Source: Pantoea cypripedii (GTDB taxonomy: Bacteria > Pseudomonadota > Gammaproteobacteria > Enterobacterales > Enterobacteriaceae). From it: DNA of 64,000 bases. This document shows, one piece after another, positions 1 through 8,821 of the stretch. The notes under the pieces are model-generated. The model was given only the letters and a program-made list of their open reading frames with translations, had not been told where the DNA came from and did no database searches. Position 1 is the stretch's first letter; the number at the start of each line of letters is the position of its first letter. Where the stretch lies: positions 42,869 through 106,868 of the forward strand of contig NZ_CP024769.1 in assembly GCF_011395035.1 (NCBI RefSeq). Reading direction: 5' to 3'. The translations under genes were made by a program, and so were the position numbers.

Positions 1-414
1 AACGCCCGGCACGAACGGATGCATCGTTCACTGAAGGCGTCGATGAGCCACGACAACATCTTCACGACGCTGGCGGAGCAGCAGGCATGGTTCATACGGT
101 GGCGTGAGGAGTTCAATAACGAAAGACCTCATGAGGCCCATAACGGAAAAACGCCGGGGAGCTGCTGGACGCCTTCAGCACGGCAGTGGGATGGCAAAGT
201 GCCAGAGGTGAGCTATCCGGAAGGGTCGACGTTACGCCTTGTGGGAATAAAAGGAGATATCTGTCTGGGAGGAAGGCTGTTCGTGAGTGCAGCGCTGAGA
301 GGAGAATATGTGCGGTTCGTTGAAGTGGATGACGGTCTGGACGTCATCCTCTTCGACAGGCTGATCCTGGCGTATTACGACCGGTCTGAAAGACGTATTA
401 TCCGGATAGACTGA
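1..414 (+). CDS. IS481-family transposase, C-terminal part (5' end outside window)
   Basis: The reading frame is open from base 1, so the gene begins upstream of the window. The visible part holds the end of a DDE integrase core: an arginine/histidine-rich stretch, then the NNERPHEAHNGKTP signature (window residues about 44-57) that is typical of IS481-family transposases, where the third catalytic Glu lies upstream of such an NxxRPHxA motif. After it comes the usual beta-rich C-terminal extension. The gene ends just before repeated terminal sequence. The 5' part cannot be judged, so it is unknown whether the element is intact. Family assignment is from motif recognition. Confidence 0.85.
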   Translation, partial: NARHERMHRSLKASMSHDNIFTTLAEQQAWFIRWREEFNNERPHEAHNGKTPGSCWTPSARQWDGKVPEVSYPEGSTLRLVGIKGDICLGGRLFVSAALRGEYVRFVEVDDGLDVILFDRLILAYYDRSERRIIRID

Positions 415-470
415 GCACAAATGTGTTACCTATGTGCCCGGTCTGATCTGTTACCCATGTGCCCGGTCGT
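415..470. mobile_element. Right end of the IS481-family element with two terminal repeats
   Basis: Two near-identical 20-bp direct copies, TGTTACCTATGTGCCCGGTC at 424-443 and TGTTACCCATGTGCCCGGTC at 449-468, follow the transposase stop codon. The outer copy is probably the terminal inverted repeat. The exact end and the target-site duplication cannot be set without the left end, which is outside the window. Confidence 0.65.
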
Positions 471-514
471 ACCTTAATGCCGACCAGGTTAATAATCGCG
501 CAGAGCCGTAACGG

Positions 515-1621
515 TTAGTTCTTTTCCGGATAACTCAGCGTAATCGCATCGTCAGGAAGTTTGGTGAAATCTTTAATAATGGTGTGGAAATCGGCGGTTG
601 GATTGAGATCGCTAAATTGCTGCGGATAGAGATCTTTGGCCAGAATTTCCATGCCGATGATATTGTACGGATGGTTATAGAAGTGGTGATAAACCCCGTA
701 CACCCGGCCCTGTTTCACCGGTTCGATCTGCGCCAGACCGGTACGGCTCAGCAGTTTCTGGAAGGTGACACCCACATCTTTGGGATCCACACCGTAACCA
801 AACGGCAGCACATTGGTATTCGGACGCTTTGAACCGGTCATGATGTAGACATCCGGCTTCATGGCGATGATTTTTTCCAGCGCGACAAAACCAGAGCTGC
901 CTGGCAGCAACGCGGAACCGATATTTTTGCCGCCCACGGCTTCAACCAGACCACCCCAGCCATTATGACCGTGAGTAAAGCAGCAGTTGTCGCTGTTACC
1001 CGCAATCGGCTCGATAAATACCGTGGGTTTATTTTTAATCTTATCAATCGTCTGCGTCAGCTTTTGCATATGCTGCTGATAGAAATCAGTATAGGCTTTG
1101 GCCTGCGCTTCGCGGTTCAGCACCTTACCCAGCAGGGTGACAGACGGCGCGGTATTCTGAGCGGGGTGCAGTTCGTAATCAACAAACACCACCGGAATAT
1201 GCAGGTTGTTAAGCGTATCCAACACACCCGATTGCTTCAGCGCCGGTTTGGCGCGCAGCTGCGCAATCATCAAATCTGGCTTTTGCGCCAGTACGCTTTC
1301 CAGGTTGACCTGCCCCTGATCGTTGAACCCCATATCGACGATTTTCGTCGCTTCCGGCCAGCGCCCTTTCAGCATGTCCCAGGTCTGGGTGTCCTGCTTT
1401 TTCGGCAGGTTATTCCAGGCAACCACGCGTTTGAAGGGGTCATCACGATCCAGCAAAGCCAGCGTCAGGACATCACGACCATCCTGCAAAATAATGTGCT
1501 GCGGTTCTTTGTTGATGGTCTGGGTATGACCATCCATGTCGGTAATGCTCACTGGATACGTGGTGGCCGAAGCCGCCGTTGAAGCCAGTAACCCCATAGC
1601 CAGTAACAGGCGTGTTTTCAT
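515..1621 (-). CDS. ABC transporter periplasmic binding protein, iron/siderophore (FepB/TroA-like) type
   Basis: 368 aa. The start at 1621 gives a clean signal peptide (MKTRLLLAMGLLASTAASA, cleavage near residue 19) and has GGAG 7-8 nt upstream. An in-frame start 22 codons earlier would put a second hydrophobic stretch in front and is less likely. The body fits the Peripla_BP_2 fold: two lobes, with a first-lobe segment on a ligand-bound 'HIILQDGRDVLTL' motif and a second lobe after residue 200. Members bind ferric siderophores, haem or cobalamin in the periplasm. No permease or ATPase gene lies beside it, so it is an orphan binding protein or depends on a transporter encoded elsewhere. A Fur-like box lies just upstream. 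The substrate is not identified. Confidence 0.8.
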   Translation of the reverse strand: MKTRLLLAMGLLASTAASATTYPVSITDMDGHTQTINKEPQHIILQDGRDVLTLALLDRDDPFKRVVAWNNLPKKQDTQTWDMLKGRWPEATKIVDMGFNDQGQVNLESVLAQKPDLMIAQLRAKPALKQSGVLDTLNNLHIPVVFVDYELHPAQNTAPSVTLLGKVLNREAQAKAYTDFYQQHMQKLTQTIDKIKNKPTVFIEPIAGNSDNCCFTHGHNGWGGLVEAVGGKNIGSALLPGSSGFVALEKIIAMKPDVYIMTGSKRPNTNVLPFGYGVDPKDVGVTFQKLLSRTGLAQIEPVKQGRVYGVYHHFYNHPYNIIGMEILAKDLYPQQFSDLNPTADFHTIIKDFTKLPDDAITLSYPEKN

Positions 1622-1644
1622 CGCAAACTCCGTGATAAAAAGAA

Positions 1645-1659
1645 TAGTTATTATTATCA
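1645..1659 (-). promoter_or_regulatory. Fur-box-like site upstream of the iron-type binding protein
   Basis: TAGTTATTATTATCA lies 24-38 bp upstream of the start codon. Read on the minus strand, one 7-bp half (TGATAAT) matches the 7-1-7 Fur core exactly and the other half matches 4 of 7 bases. Position and AT-rich context fit iron repression. The weak half-site keeps this tentative. Confidence 0.4.
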
Positions 1660-1742
1660 ATAACCTTAACACAACCTTAAGAAGCAAAAATAAACGCTAC
1701 TTCAATCAGTTGTGTCGGAGTCTGGAGAAAACTCGGAGGGGA

Positions 1743-2495
1743 TCAGGTGAAGTCAGACAATCGTTGCCCGGAAACGATCAACTCTTGCAACAGCATCTGG
1801 CGACGCTCATCTGGCGTATCGCGGCTTACCATAAAGCAGATGGCTGCTACCGCTTGCCCGCTACGCGAGCGAATCGGGGCCGCCATGCAGCAGGTAAAGC
1901 TCTCGGATAACCCCTCCGTCAGGCAATAACCCAGCTGCCCGGCGCGGTGGATGTCCGTCAGAAACGCCTGTTTATCGAGGATTTGTCCATTCGCCAGTTG
2001 ATAATCTTCTTCCGGAATCAGATCGAGAATCGCGCGATCGGACCAGTTACTTAACAGCAAACGTCCTGTGGCTGTCCAGGTGATGGGGACCCGTACACCG
2101 ATATCCGAGGTGATTTTGAACGGATGCGCATTGCTTTCCGACAGCACCACGGTGTACTTATCCCCTTCCAGCATGCAGAGCTGCACGGTTTCGCCATGAC
2201 GTGCGACTATTTCTACCATTAACTGATGGGCACGACGGATCAGATCGTTATGGGCCATGTAGTCTGCACCGTAGTAGTGCATTTCCCGCCCAAAGAAAAC
2301 CGCGCCATCGGCATCCAGTTCCACCAGACCCGCTTCACTTAACAGGCTGACTAACTCATAAACGCTGGAGCGTGGTGCGCCAGTGGCATCGATCAAATCA
2401 CGCATTGCCATCGGCTGCCGGGCGATGTGCAACTGGCGAAAAATGTCGATAACCCGGTCAACGCCGCGCGCCCGTGATGGCTTCTCATCCGGCAT
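1743..2495 (-). CDS. IclR-family transcriptional regulator
   Basis: 250 aa. The ATG at 2495 has AGGAG nine bases upstream; the longer frame would need a TTG start. The N-terminal winged helix-turn-helix (about residues 12-70; 'AMRDLIDATGAPRSSVYELV') is followed by the IclR effector domain (about 85-245) with its 'GRLLLSN' and 'SFTCCMAAPIR' segments. IclR proteins bind palindromic operators as tetramers and respond to small catabolic ligands. The gene is divergent from the RidA/ABC/deaminase operon and probably controls it. An 18-bp palindrome between the two is a candidate operator. The ligand is unknown, perhaps the imported amino acid. Confidence 0.88.
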   Translation of the reverse strand: MPDEKPSRARGVDRVIDIFRQLHIARQPMAMRDLIDATGAPRSSVYELVSLLSEAGLVELDADGAVFFGREMHYYGADYMAHNDLIRRAHQLMVEIVARHGETVQLCMLEGDKYTVVLSESNAHPFKITSDIGVRVPITWTATGRLLLSNWSDRAILDLIPEEDYQLANGQILDKQAFLTDIHRAGQLGYCLTEGLSESFTCCMAAPIRSRSGQAVAAICFMVSRDTPDERRQMLLQELIVSGQRLSDFT

Positions 2496-2889
2496 AAGCA
2501 AATTCTCCTGAGGCAATAATGCGGTGGCTGAACTGTGCCAAAAAGAAAAGCATCATACACCCAGCGTTGACGTTAACCCATCCCTGTTAATTAAAATTTT
2601 ATTTTCTGTCCTTATATTTCCCTGTTCTATTTTGGTGCCTCATTTTAGCGCATGATGTTTGATGTATTTTTTAAAATCACGAGACTGGTCACATTCCGAT
2701 TACGAAAACTTTAGCTTCGCTTTTTTATTTTGCGATCGCGACGACATCACAAAAAATTAAATCCCCTCCCACATATTGCAAAAGCAAAAATCCTGTGCAA
2801 ATCTTGCCCTATCCGATATTGCAGATACATGTCCGATATACCGGACAACCCAAATAAGGTTTGTTCTGACCAAAAAGGAGCAGAGTTGC
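2496..2889. promoter_or_regulatory. Divergent promoter region with palindromic operator candidate
   Basis: This 394-bp gap separates the IclR gene from ridA. It is AT-rich around 2590-2770. The clearest element is the perfect inverted repeat TGTCCG-ATATAC-CGGACA at 2830-2847, preceded by another TCCGATAT copy at about 2812-2819. It lies about 40 bp before the RidA start, where an IclR-type operator is expected. No confident -35/-10 pair was assigned. Confidence 0.45.
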
Positions 2890-3282
2890 ATGACGATAAA
2901 ACGTTATGGCATTGAAGGGGGTACCGGCACCGGCGGCCAGAAACTGCCGTTCGCACGGGCTGTGGAGGCGGATGGCTGGCTGTATATCTCCGGCCAGACT
3001 CCCATGCGTGAGGGTGAAGTGGTGGAAGGCGGCATCATCGAACAGACCCGGCTGGCGTTCGACAACTGCCTGTCCATCATGCGGGAAGCCGGTTACCGGG
3101 TTGAGGATGTGGTGCACGTCACGGCGGTATTAACTGATGCCCGCTACTTCAGTTCATTTAATAAAGTATTCAGTGAGATATTCAGCGGAAATCCTCCGGC
3201 GCGCATTTGTAGCGTGCAGGATTTAGTTGTCGACTGCAAAGTCGAAGTCGATATGAAATGTTTTCGTGCCGACCGTAAATAA
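2890..3282 (+). CDS. RidA-family (YjgF/YER057c/UK114) enamine/imine deaminase
   Basis: 130 aa, the standard family length. The ATG at 2890 follows AAGGAG by about ten bases. RidA-fold features are visible: 'GWLYISGQTPM' near residue 30, 'GGIIEQTRLAFDNC' and the closing 'NPPARICSVQDLVVDCKVEVDM', which contains the family Arg that holds the substrate carboxylate. RidA proteins are cytosolic trimers that hydrolyse reactive 2-aminoacrylate and related imines released by PLP enzymes. It is the first gene of an operon that ends with a PLP amino-acid deaminase, which fits this detoxifying role. Confidence 0.88.
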   Translation: MTIKRYGIEGGTGTGGQKLPFARAVEADGWLYISGQTPMREGEVVEGGIIEQTRLAFDNCLSIMREAGYRVEDVVHVTAVLTDARYFSSFNKVFSEIFSGNPPARICSVQDLVVDCKVEVDMKCFRADRK

Positions 3283-3393
3283 CATTACCTCAGCCACAAT
3301 AAACTGATTTTTTATTTTTTCGCCCACACCAGGGCAGGCATTAATAATTCCTGTTTTTTCATGTTGTCTCCATTAAATAAGAGAGCATAAAAA

Positions 3394-4230
3394 ATGAATG
3401 CAATTTCGTTGAAGATGAGCGCCAGAATGGTCGCAGGTGCGCTGGTTATGCTGGCCGTCGCCGGTTGTACCCCCACCGAAGAGAAAAAAGAGGCTGGAGC
3501 GGCTCCCCAATCCGCGCTGCAAACCGTGCTACAACGCGGCACGCTGCGCGTCGGTGACTGCCTGAGTTTCGCACCTTTCGGCTTTTACGATAAGGACGGC
3601 AATGCTGATGGCTATGACGTCGATTTAGCCAAAGCGCTGGCGAAAGAGATGGGTGTCAAACTGGAAATGGTCAACACCACCAGCGCCAACCGCATTCCCA
3701 ATCTGCAAACCAATAAAGTGGATGTGGTGTTCTGTAACTTCACTCGCAATCTGGAGCGCGCCAAAGAGATTGGTTTCACCAACCCGTATGTGGTGGCGAG
3801 TGAAGCGATGCTGGTACGCAAAGAGAGTGGCATCAAATCCGCTCATGACATGGCCGGTAAAACCATCGCGACCGTCAAAGGTTCAACCAACGGTGACGAA
3901 GTGCGCAGCATGGGCATCGACGTGAAAATCCAGGAATACGATTCCTCGCAGGCGGCAATCCTCGCGGTGAAACAGGGACAGGCGGATGCGATGATCGAGG
4001 ATAACAACTTCCTCGCTTATCAGGCCAAACTCGATCCGACCCTGACCGTCACCAACGAAGCACTGGTACCGCTGGAATACAACGCCTTTGGCGTGAAACA
4101 GGGCGACCAGGTATGGCTTAACTACCTGAACGAGTTCCTGTTTGAAATCAATGCTTCCGGTGAAAACGCCACGTTGTACCAGAAATGGTTTGGCAGCAAA
4201 CCGCGTTACCCGCTGAACCCGCAATTCTGA
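3394..4230 (+). CDS. Polar amino acid ABC transporter binding lipoprotein
   Basis: 278 aa. The N-terminus is a lipoprotein signal with lipobox AVAGC (Cys25). This is unusual for Gram-negative amino-acid binding proteins, which are normally soluble. The rest is an SBP_bac_3 domain (about residues 45-270): 'LRVGDCLSFAPFGFYDKDGNADGYDVDLAKALA', then 'VDVVFCNFTRNLERAKEIGFTNPY', typical of glutamine/cystine/arginine-type proteins. It lies 111 bp after ridA and 49 bp before the first permease gene, so it belongs to the same import operon. The transported amino acid is not evident; given the last gene, a D- or beta-hydroxy amino acid is plausible. Confidence 0.87.
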   Translation: MNAISLKMSARMVAGALVMLAVAGCTPTEEKKEAGAAPQSALQTVLQRGTLRVGDCLSFAPFGFYDKDGNADGYDVDLAKALAKEMGVKLEMVNTTSANRIPNLQTNKVDVVFCNFTRNLERAKEIGFTNPYVVASEAMLVRKESGIKSAHDMAGKTIATVKGSTNGDEVRSMGIDVKIQEYDSSQAAILAVKQGQADAMIEDNNFLAYQAKLDPTLTVTNEALVPLEYNAFGVKQGDQVWLNYLNEFLFEINASGENATLYQKWFGSKPRYPLNPQF

Positions 4231-4279
4231 CCGTATGCGGCGCAGCGCTGCATGCTGCGCCGTCAGAAGGAGTAAGCCC

Positions 4280-5017
4280 ATGAGTTATCAATGGTTAACC
4301 CTGTGGAATTATGGCGAAACCTTTCTGGCCGCCGCCTGGTTGACGCTCCAGGTCACCCTGCTCGCCTTTGTTCTGGCGGTGGCCCTGGGGTTGCTGGCGG
4401 CACTGGCGAAAGCCTCACCGCTGGCACCGGTTCGCTGGGTAAGTCACTGTTATGTCGAATTTATTCGTAACACGCCGGTACTGCTGCAAATCTTTATCAT
4501 TTTTTTTGGTCTGCCTTCACTCGGCATCACCATGAGTGCTTTCACCGCTGGCGTGCTGGCGCTGGGTATTAACGTCGGTGCCTATCTGTCGGAGACTTTT
4601 CGCGCCGGGATTCAGTCGGTGGCCAAAGGGCAGTTGGAAGCCGCATGGATTCTGGGTATTCCGCGTCATCAGGTATTTCTCAGCGTGGTGTTGCCCCAGG
4701 CCGCGCGCGCGGTATGGCCAGCGATTATCAATAACCTGATTCAATTGCTACTCGGGACTTCGTTGCTGTCGGCAATTGCCTTGCCAGAACTGACCGGCAC
4801 GGCAACGGTGATCAACGCCCGTACCCTGCTCTATATCCAGACTTTCAGCGTGGTGACGGTGGTGTATTTGCTGTTGAGCAACCTGTTCTCCTGGCTCGGT
4901 AATCTGGCAGGACGACGGATGTTCCATCCGCCGCTGGTGACCCAGGTAAAAAAGTCCGCCTGGTGGTGGGCAAGAAAATGGCTGACTAACCCACTGAAAC
5001 GGGAGAACGCGCTATGA
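4280..5017 (+). CDS. Amino acid ABC transporter permease (HisM/GlnP type), first subunit
   Basis: 245 aa. The ATG at 4280 follows AAGGAG by about eight bases. Five or six hydrophobic segments are visible, with the EAA loop 'EAAWILGIPRHQVFLSVVLPQA' near residues 125-150 that contacts the ATPase. The early 'VEFIRNTPVLLQIF' motif is characteristic of the His/Glu/Gln permease class. The stop overlaps the next permease start by 4 bp (ATGA), so the two are translationally coupled and probably form the heterodimeric membrane channel. Confidence 0.88.
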   Translation: MSYQWLTLWNYGETFLAAAWLTLQVTLLAFVLAVALGLLAALAKASPLAPVRWVSHCYVEFIRNTPVLLQIFIIFFGLPSLGITMSAFTAGVLALGINVGAYLSETFRAGIQSVAKGQLEAAWILGIPRHQVFLSVVLPQAARAVWPAIINNLIQLLLGTSLLSAIALPELTGTATVINARTLLYIQTFSVVTVVYLLLSNLFSWLGNLAGRRMFHPPLVTQVKKSAWWWARKWLTNPLKRENAL

Positions 5018-5658
5018 ATGACCTGATCATCAGCTCGTTACCGCTGTTGCTGAAAGGGCTGGGTATCACCCTGCTGCTGTCAGTAGCGGCGATTGTTGGC
5101 AGTACCTTACTGGGTCTGCTCGCCGCGGTGCTGCGTACCAGCCGGTTACCGGTCGCGCGCCAGGTTGCCGTGCTGTATACCGAACTTTTTCGCGGTACGC
5201 CGGTGCTGATCACCCTGATGTTTATTTACTTTGGCGTGGCGTATTTCGGCTATGAGATCAACCTGTTTGCCGCCGGGATTCTCGGTCTGAGCATTTACCA
5301 GGGTGCCTATATCGCCGAAGTGTTTCGTGCCGGGATCGAAGCTGTGCCGAAAGGACAATGGGAAGTCTCGTGGATCCTTGGCCTGTCGAAACGCCAGACC
5401 TTTCTTAGCGTGGTCCTGCCGCAGACGCGCGGCATCGTGCTGCCGCCGCTGGTGGGCCAGTACCTTTCCCTGATTAAGGATACCTCGATCGTCAGCATGA
5501 TCGGCATGTCGGAGCTGATGCATCAGGGTCAGGCGATTGTTGACCGCATCGGCCAGCCGGTGGTGGTTTATGGCCTGGTGGCCGTGCTGTACTTCGTTGT
5601 GTGCTTTCCACTTTCCCGTTGGGTTCAACATCATCAAACCAGGAGCCAGTTATCATGA
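5014..5658 (+). CDS. Amino acid ABC transporter permease, second subunit
   Basis: 214 aa, normal length for the family. It carries the same 'TELFRGTPVLITLMFIYFG' motif early and an EAA loop ('QWEVSWILGLSKRQTFLSVVLPQ') in the second half. It overlaps the preceding permease and the following ATPase gene, each by 4 bp (ATGA), so all three are translated in a coupled way. It probably pairs with the first permease. Confidence 0.88.
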   Translation: MNDLIISSLPLLLKGLGITLLLSVAAIVGSTLLGLLAAVLRTSRLPVARQVAVLYTELFRGTPVLITLMFIYFGVAYFGYEINLFAAGILGLSIYQGAYIAEVFRAGIEAVPKGQWEVSWILGLSKRQTFLSVVLPQTRGIVLPPLVGQYLSLIKDTSIVSMIGMSELMHQGQAIVDRIGQPVVVYGLVAVLYFVVCFPLSRWVQHHQTRSQLS

Positions 5659-6392
5659 GCCAATCCGCCATTACGCTGAGCCGTATTACTAAATCCTTTG
5701 GTGCCACTCAGGTACTGAAAGAGATCAGCCTTGATGTCTCGCCCGGCGAAGTGCTGGTATTGATTGGTGCATCGGGTTCGGGGAAAAGTACCGTGCTGCG
5801 CATTATGAGTGGGCTGGAAACTGCCGACGGTGGCGAGATCTGGGTCAATCAGGTGCCATTGCACGATCGCAAACGCAGCCGGGAAATCTGTGGTCACGTT
5901 GGCATGGTGTTCCAGCAGTTCAATCTGTTTCCACACAAAACTGCGCTGGGTAACGTGACGCTGGCGCTGATCAAAGCACAGAAACTCTCCGAAGCCGAAG
6001 CCAATAAGCGTGGCATGGCGGCATTGACCCGTGTCGGTCTGGCCGAGCGCGCGCATCATTATCCGGCGCAGCTGTCAGGCGGCCAGCAGCAGCGTGTGGC
6101 CATTGCCCGTGCGCTGGCGGTTGAACCTAAAATTATGTTTTTTGATGAAGCCACATCAGCTCTCGATCCGGAGTTAGTGGGCGAAGTGATGGAGGTGATG
6201 CGTAGCCTGGCACGCGAAGGGATGACCATGGTGGTGGTGACCCATGAGATGGGTTTTGCGCGCAAAACCGCCGACCGCGTGGTGTTTATGGACCAGGGTG
6301 TGATCGCCGAACAGGGATCGCCAGAGCAGATTTTTGTCCATCCACAGAATCCTCGCACGCAGCAGTTTTTATCACGCGTACTTGAACATTGA
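5655..6392 (+). CDS. Amino acid ABC transporter ATP-binding protein (GlnQ/HisP type)
   Basis: 245 aa. The start at 5655 overlaps the permease stop. Walker A GASGSGKST is at 38-46, the Q-loop at 'VFQQFNLFPH', signature LSGGQ at 140-144, Walker B IMFFDE at 160-165 and the H-loop His in 'VVVTHEMGFA'. These are the exact forms seen in polar amino acid importers. It energises uptake through the two upstream permeases. The deaminase gene follows after 11 bp. Confidence 0.92.
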   Translation: MSQSAITLSRITKSFGATQVLKEISLDVSPGEVLVLIGASGSGKSTVLRIMSGLETADGGEIWVNQVPLHDRKRSREICGHVGMVFQQFNLFPHKTALGNVTLALIKAQKLSEAEANKRGMAALTRVGLAERAHHYPAQLSGGQQQRVAIARALAVEPKIMFFDEATSALDPELVGEVMEVMRSLAREGMTMVVVTHEMGFARKTADRVVFMDQGVIAEQGSPEQIFVHPQNPRTQQFLSRVLEH

Positions 6393-6403
6393 TCGGGGGC
6401 GTT

Positions 6404-7675
6404 ATGTCGATTCAATTCCCGCTGGTGGCGGATGGCAAGCTGGATGCGCAGCAACAGGCTCCAAAATTTAAATCCGTTGCCGGGGCGGGTGATACGCCGC
6501 TGCCAATCGGCACGGCCGTGCTTGCCAGTGACAAGGTGTTTTCACCGCTGCTGTTGATGAAGCAATCGGCGCTGGAGAATAACCTGCGCCAGCTGGCGGA
6601 TTTTTGTCGTGAACAGGGCGTGATGCTGGCGGCACATGGCAAAACGTCAATGTCGCCCGCCATTTTGCGTCGCGCCATCACCGAAGGCGGTGCCTGGGGA
6701 CTGAGCGCCGCCACCCCGGCGCAGGTACGCGCGCTGCGTCAGTTTGGTATCCGCAACGTCTTCCTCGCCAATCAGCTGGTCGATCCTGCGGGTATCCGTT
6801 GGATTGGTGAGTGGCAAAGACAGCATCCCGACCACGGTTTTCTCTGCTACGTAGATTCACTACAGGGAGTACGTTTGCTGGAGCAGCACCTCGGTGGCGG
6901 TCAGATTGCGGTATTGCTGGAAATGTCCGTCAGTGGCGGACGCACCGGCTGCCGTAGCCTGGGCGAGGCACTGGAAATTGCGACGGCAATCGCTGCCAGC
7001 CCTGCCCTGCAACTGGTGGGGGTCGCGGGCTATGAAGGCGCATTGGGAGCGGGTCGCGATAGCGCCGGTATCGCCCGCGTACATGACTACTGTCAGATGC
7101 TGATCGCCACTGCCGCACGGCTGGCGGAAAAACAGCTGTTCGCGAGCGAGCACATCATTCTCAGCGCCGGTGGTGGTGCCTGGTTTGACGTTGTCACCGC
7201 CTGTTTCACCGAAGCGCAACTGCCATTACCCGTTACCCCGCTGATTCGTTCCGGTGCTTATATGGCGCACGATAACGGGTTATATGCGCGTATCAATCCC
7301 TTCTCGCAAGCGGGTGCCACGCATCACTTTAATGCCGCACTGGAGATCTGGGGTCGCGTGTTATCACGCCCGGAGCCGGGACTGGCGTTTGTGGATTTTG
7401 GCCGCCGCGATGTGCCGTTCGATCAGGATTTGCCGAACCCGATGTGGGTACGTGAAGCCGATGGCAGCGCACCTCGTGCGGCTGGCGCGATGCGCATCAG
7501 CGAAGTTAACGATCAGCATGCGTATCTGCTGTTGCCGGAGGACGATGAATTAAAAGTGGGAGACTGGATTGGTTGCGGCATCTCGCATCCCTGCACCGCA
7601 TTCGATAAATGGCGCTATCTGCCGCTGGTGGATGATGATTATTGCGTCACAGATTCACTGGAAACAGCATTCTGA
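6404..7675 (+). CDS. DSD1-like PLP amino acid deaminase / D-threonine aldolase-family enzyme
   Basis: 423 aa. The ATG at 6404 has a G-rich ribosome site (CGGGGGCG); the only earlier in-frame start is a TTG. The N-terminal alanine-racemase-type barrel carries the PLP lysine in 'AAHGKTSM' (Lys80). The C-terminal D-serine-dehydratase-like domain ends in 'GISHPCTAFDKW', with His395 and Cys397 matching the zinc ligands of DSD1 enzymes. The family deaminates D-serine or beta-hydroxy D-amino acids, or cleaves D-threonine. Last in an operon with an importer and RidA, it probably converts the imported amino acid to a keto acid and ammonia through an enamine/imine. The substrate is inferred only. Confidence 0.8.
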   Translation: MSIQFPLVADGKLDAQQQAPKFKSVAGAGDTPLPIGTAVLASDKVFSPLLLMKQSALENNLRQLADFCREQGVMLAAHGKTSMSPAILRRAITEGGAWGLSAATPAQVRALRQFGIRNVFLANQLVDPAGIRWIGEWQRQHPDHGFLCYVDSLQGVRLLEQHLGGGQIAVLLEMSVSGGRTGCRSLGEALEIATAIAASPALQLVGVAGYEGALGAGRDSAGIARVHDYCQMLIATAARLAEKQLFASEHIILSAGGGAWFDVVTACFTEAQLPLPVTPLIRSGAYMAHDNGLYARINPFSQAGATHHFNAALEIWGRVLSRPEPGLAFVDFGRRDVPFDQDLPNPMWVREADGSAPRAAGAMRISEVNDQHAYLLLPEDDELKVGDWIGCGISHPCTAFDKWRYLPLVDDDYCVTDSLETAF

Positions 7676-7713
7676 ATAATTTATTGCGGATACAGATGGC
7701 ATTCATAAAACCT

Positions 7714-7809
7714 GCGCGATAAATCGCGCCGCTACAAAACCGTGCGATTATTGGCCTGGTCGGCATCAATGCCGACCTTACAGCACCGTAGCGGCGCAAT
7801 TTATTGCGC
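7714..7809. repeat. Intergenic palindromic repeat pair (22-bp REP-like unit), copy set 1
   Basis: GCGCGATAAATCGCGCCGCTAC at 7714-7735 and an inverted partner with two changes at 7788-7809 enclose a second perfect inverted repeat, GGTCGGCAT-CA-ATGCCGACC (7758-7777). Transcribed, this would form a long nested hairpin between the deaminase and aldo/keto reductase genes. The same unit recurs at 14.7, 40.2 and 45.4 kb. Confidence 0.85.
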
Positions 7810-7925
7810 ATCTGCTGTCTTTGATTAATGAACGGCATTTATAGGGGCTAGCGACCGAAAAAGCTCATTCCCTCTTTATCCAGGCGCTATGCTTTTTAGT
7901 TCTCCATCGACACAGGAAGGATAAA

Positions 7926-8777
7926 ATGCAAAGCATCCTGTTAAATAACGGCGTCAGTATGCCAATGCTGGGATTTGGTGTTTACCAGATTACCGACCCG
8001 GCAGAGTGTGAAAAATCGGTGCTGGATGCCATTGAGGTCGGCTATCGTCTCATCGATACCGCAGCTGCCTATCTGAATGAAACCCAGGTCGGCAACGCTA
8101 TCCGCCAGAGTGGGATCAAACGCGAAGACCTGTTTATTACCACCAAACTCTGGTTGCAGGACACCAGCTACGAAGGGGCTAAAGCCCAGTTCGAACGTTC
8201 TCTTAACCGCCTCCAGCTTGATTACGTGGATTTGTATCTCATCCACCAGCCTTATGGCGATGTGCATGGTGCCTGGCGCGCGATGGAAGAATTATCCGAG
8301 CAGGGAAAAATCCGTGCCATCGGCGTCAGCAATTTCCACCCGGACCGGCTGGCAGACCTGATCGCCTATAACCGTATCGTTCCGGCAGTGAATCAGATTG
8401 AGGTAAACCCCTTTCACCAGCAGCTGCATCCTGTTGCGTGGATGCAAAGCCGCCAGATTCAGCCGCAGGCATGGGCACCTTTCGCTGAGGGCCGCAATAA
8501 TCTGTTCGAAAATCCCCTGCTCACCGAAATCGGCCAGCGTTATGGCAAATCGGTTGGACAAGTGATTCTGCGCTGGTTATGGCAACGCGGCGTGGTCTCG
8601 CTGGCAAAATCGGTGCGTAAGCAACGGATGCAGGAGAACTTTTCTATCGGTGATTTTGCGCTAAATGCGGAAGAGATGATGTTGATCACCGCCATGGATA
8701 GCGGCACCAGCGCCTTCTTCTCGCACCGCGACCCCGCTCGCGTTGAAGCAATAACCAAACATAAGCTGGATATTTAA
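7926..8777 (+). CDS. Aldo/keto reductase (AKR5-like)
   Basis: 283 aa, usual size. The start is preceded by AGGAAGG. All four AKR catalytic residues are visible: Asp44 ('LIDTAAAY'), Tyr49, Lys74 ('ITTKLW') and His107 ('YLIHQPY'). The 'GVSNFHPDRL' motif and the C-terminal NADPH-binding region ('LAKSVRKQRMQEN') are also present. It is a cytosolic NADPH-dependent carbonyl reductase, similar to 2,5-diketo-gluconate reductases. It stands alone and is convergent with the SDR gene. The substrate is not predictable. Confidence 0.9.
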   Translation: MQSILLNNGVSMPMLGFGVYQITDPAECEKSVLDAIEVGYRLIDTAAAYLNETQVGNAIRQSGIKREDLFITTKLWLQDTSYEGAKAQFERSLNRLQLDYVDLYLIHQPYGDVHGAWRAMEELSEQGKIRAIGVSNFHPDRLADLIAYNRIVPAVNQIEVNPFHQQLHPVAWMQSRQIQPQAWAPFAEGRNNLFENPLLTEIGQRYGKSVGQVILRWLWQRGVVSLAKSVRKQRMQENFSIGDFALNAEEMMLITAMDSGTSAFFSHRDPARVEAITKHKLDI

Positions 8778-8788
8778 GCCGCGTGACG

Positions 8789-8809
8789 CTGGCCACTCCG
8801 GGTGGCCAG
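8789..8809. terminator. Hairpin between convergent AKR and SDR genes
   Basis: Perfect 8-bp stem CTGGCCAC / GTGGCCAG with loop TCCGG, 11 bp after the AKR stop and just beyond the SDR stop. There is no T-tract on either side, so it may be a weak or Rho-assisted bidirectional terminator. Confidence 0.45.
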
Positions 8810-8821
8810 AGGCCCGCCTGA

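Noticed and set aside
515..1687. Longer start for the iron-type binding protein, at 1687
   Set aside because: It would add 22 hydrophobic residues in front of a complete signal peptide and has no ribosome site; the ATG at 1621 has GGAG.
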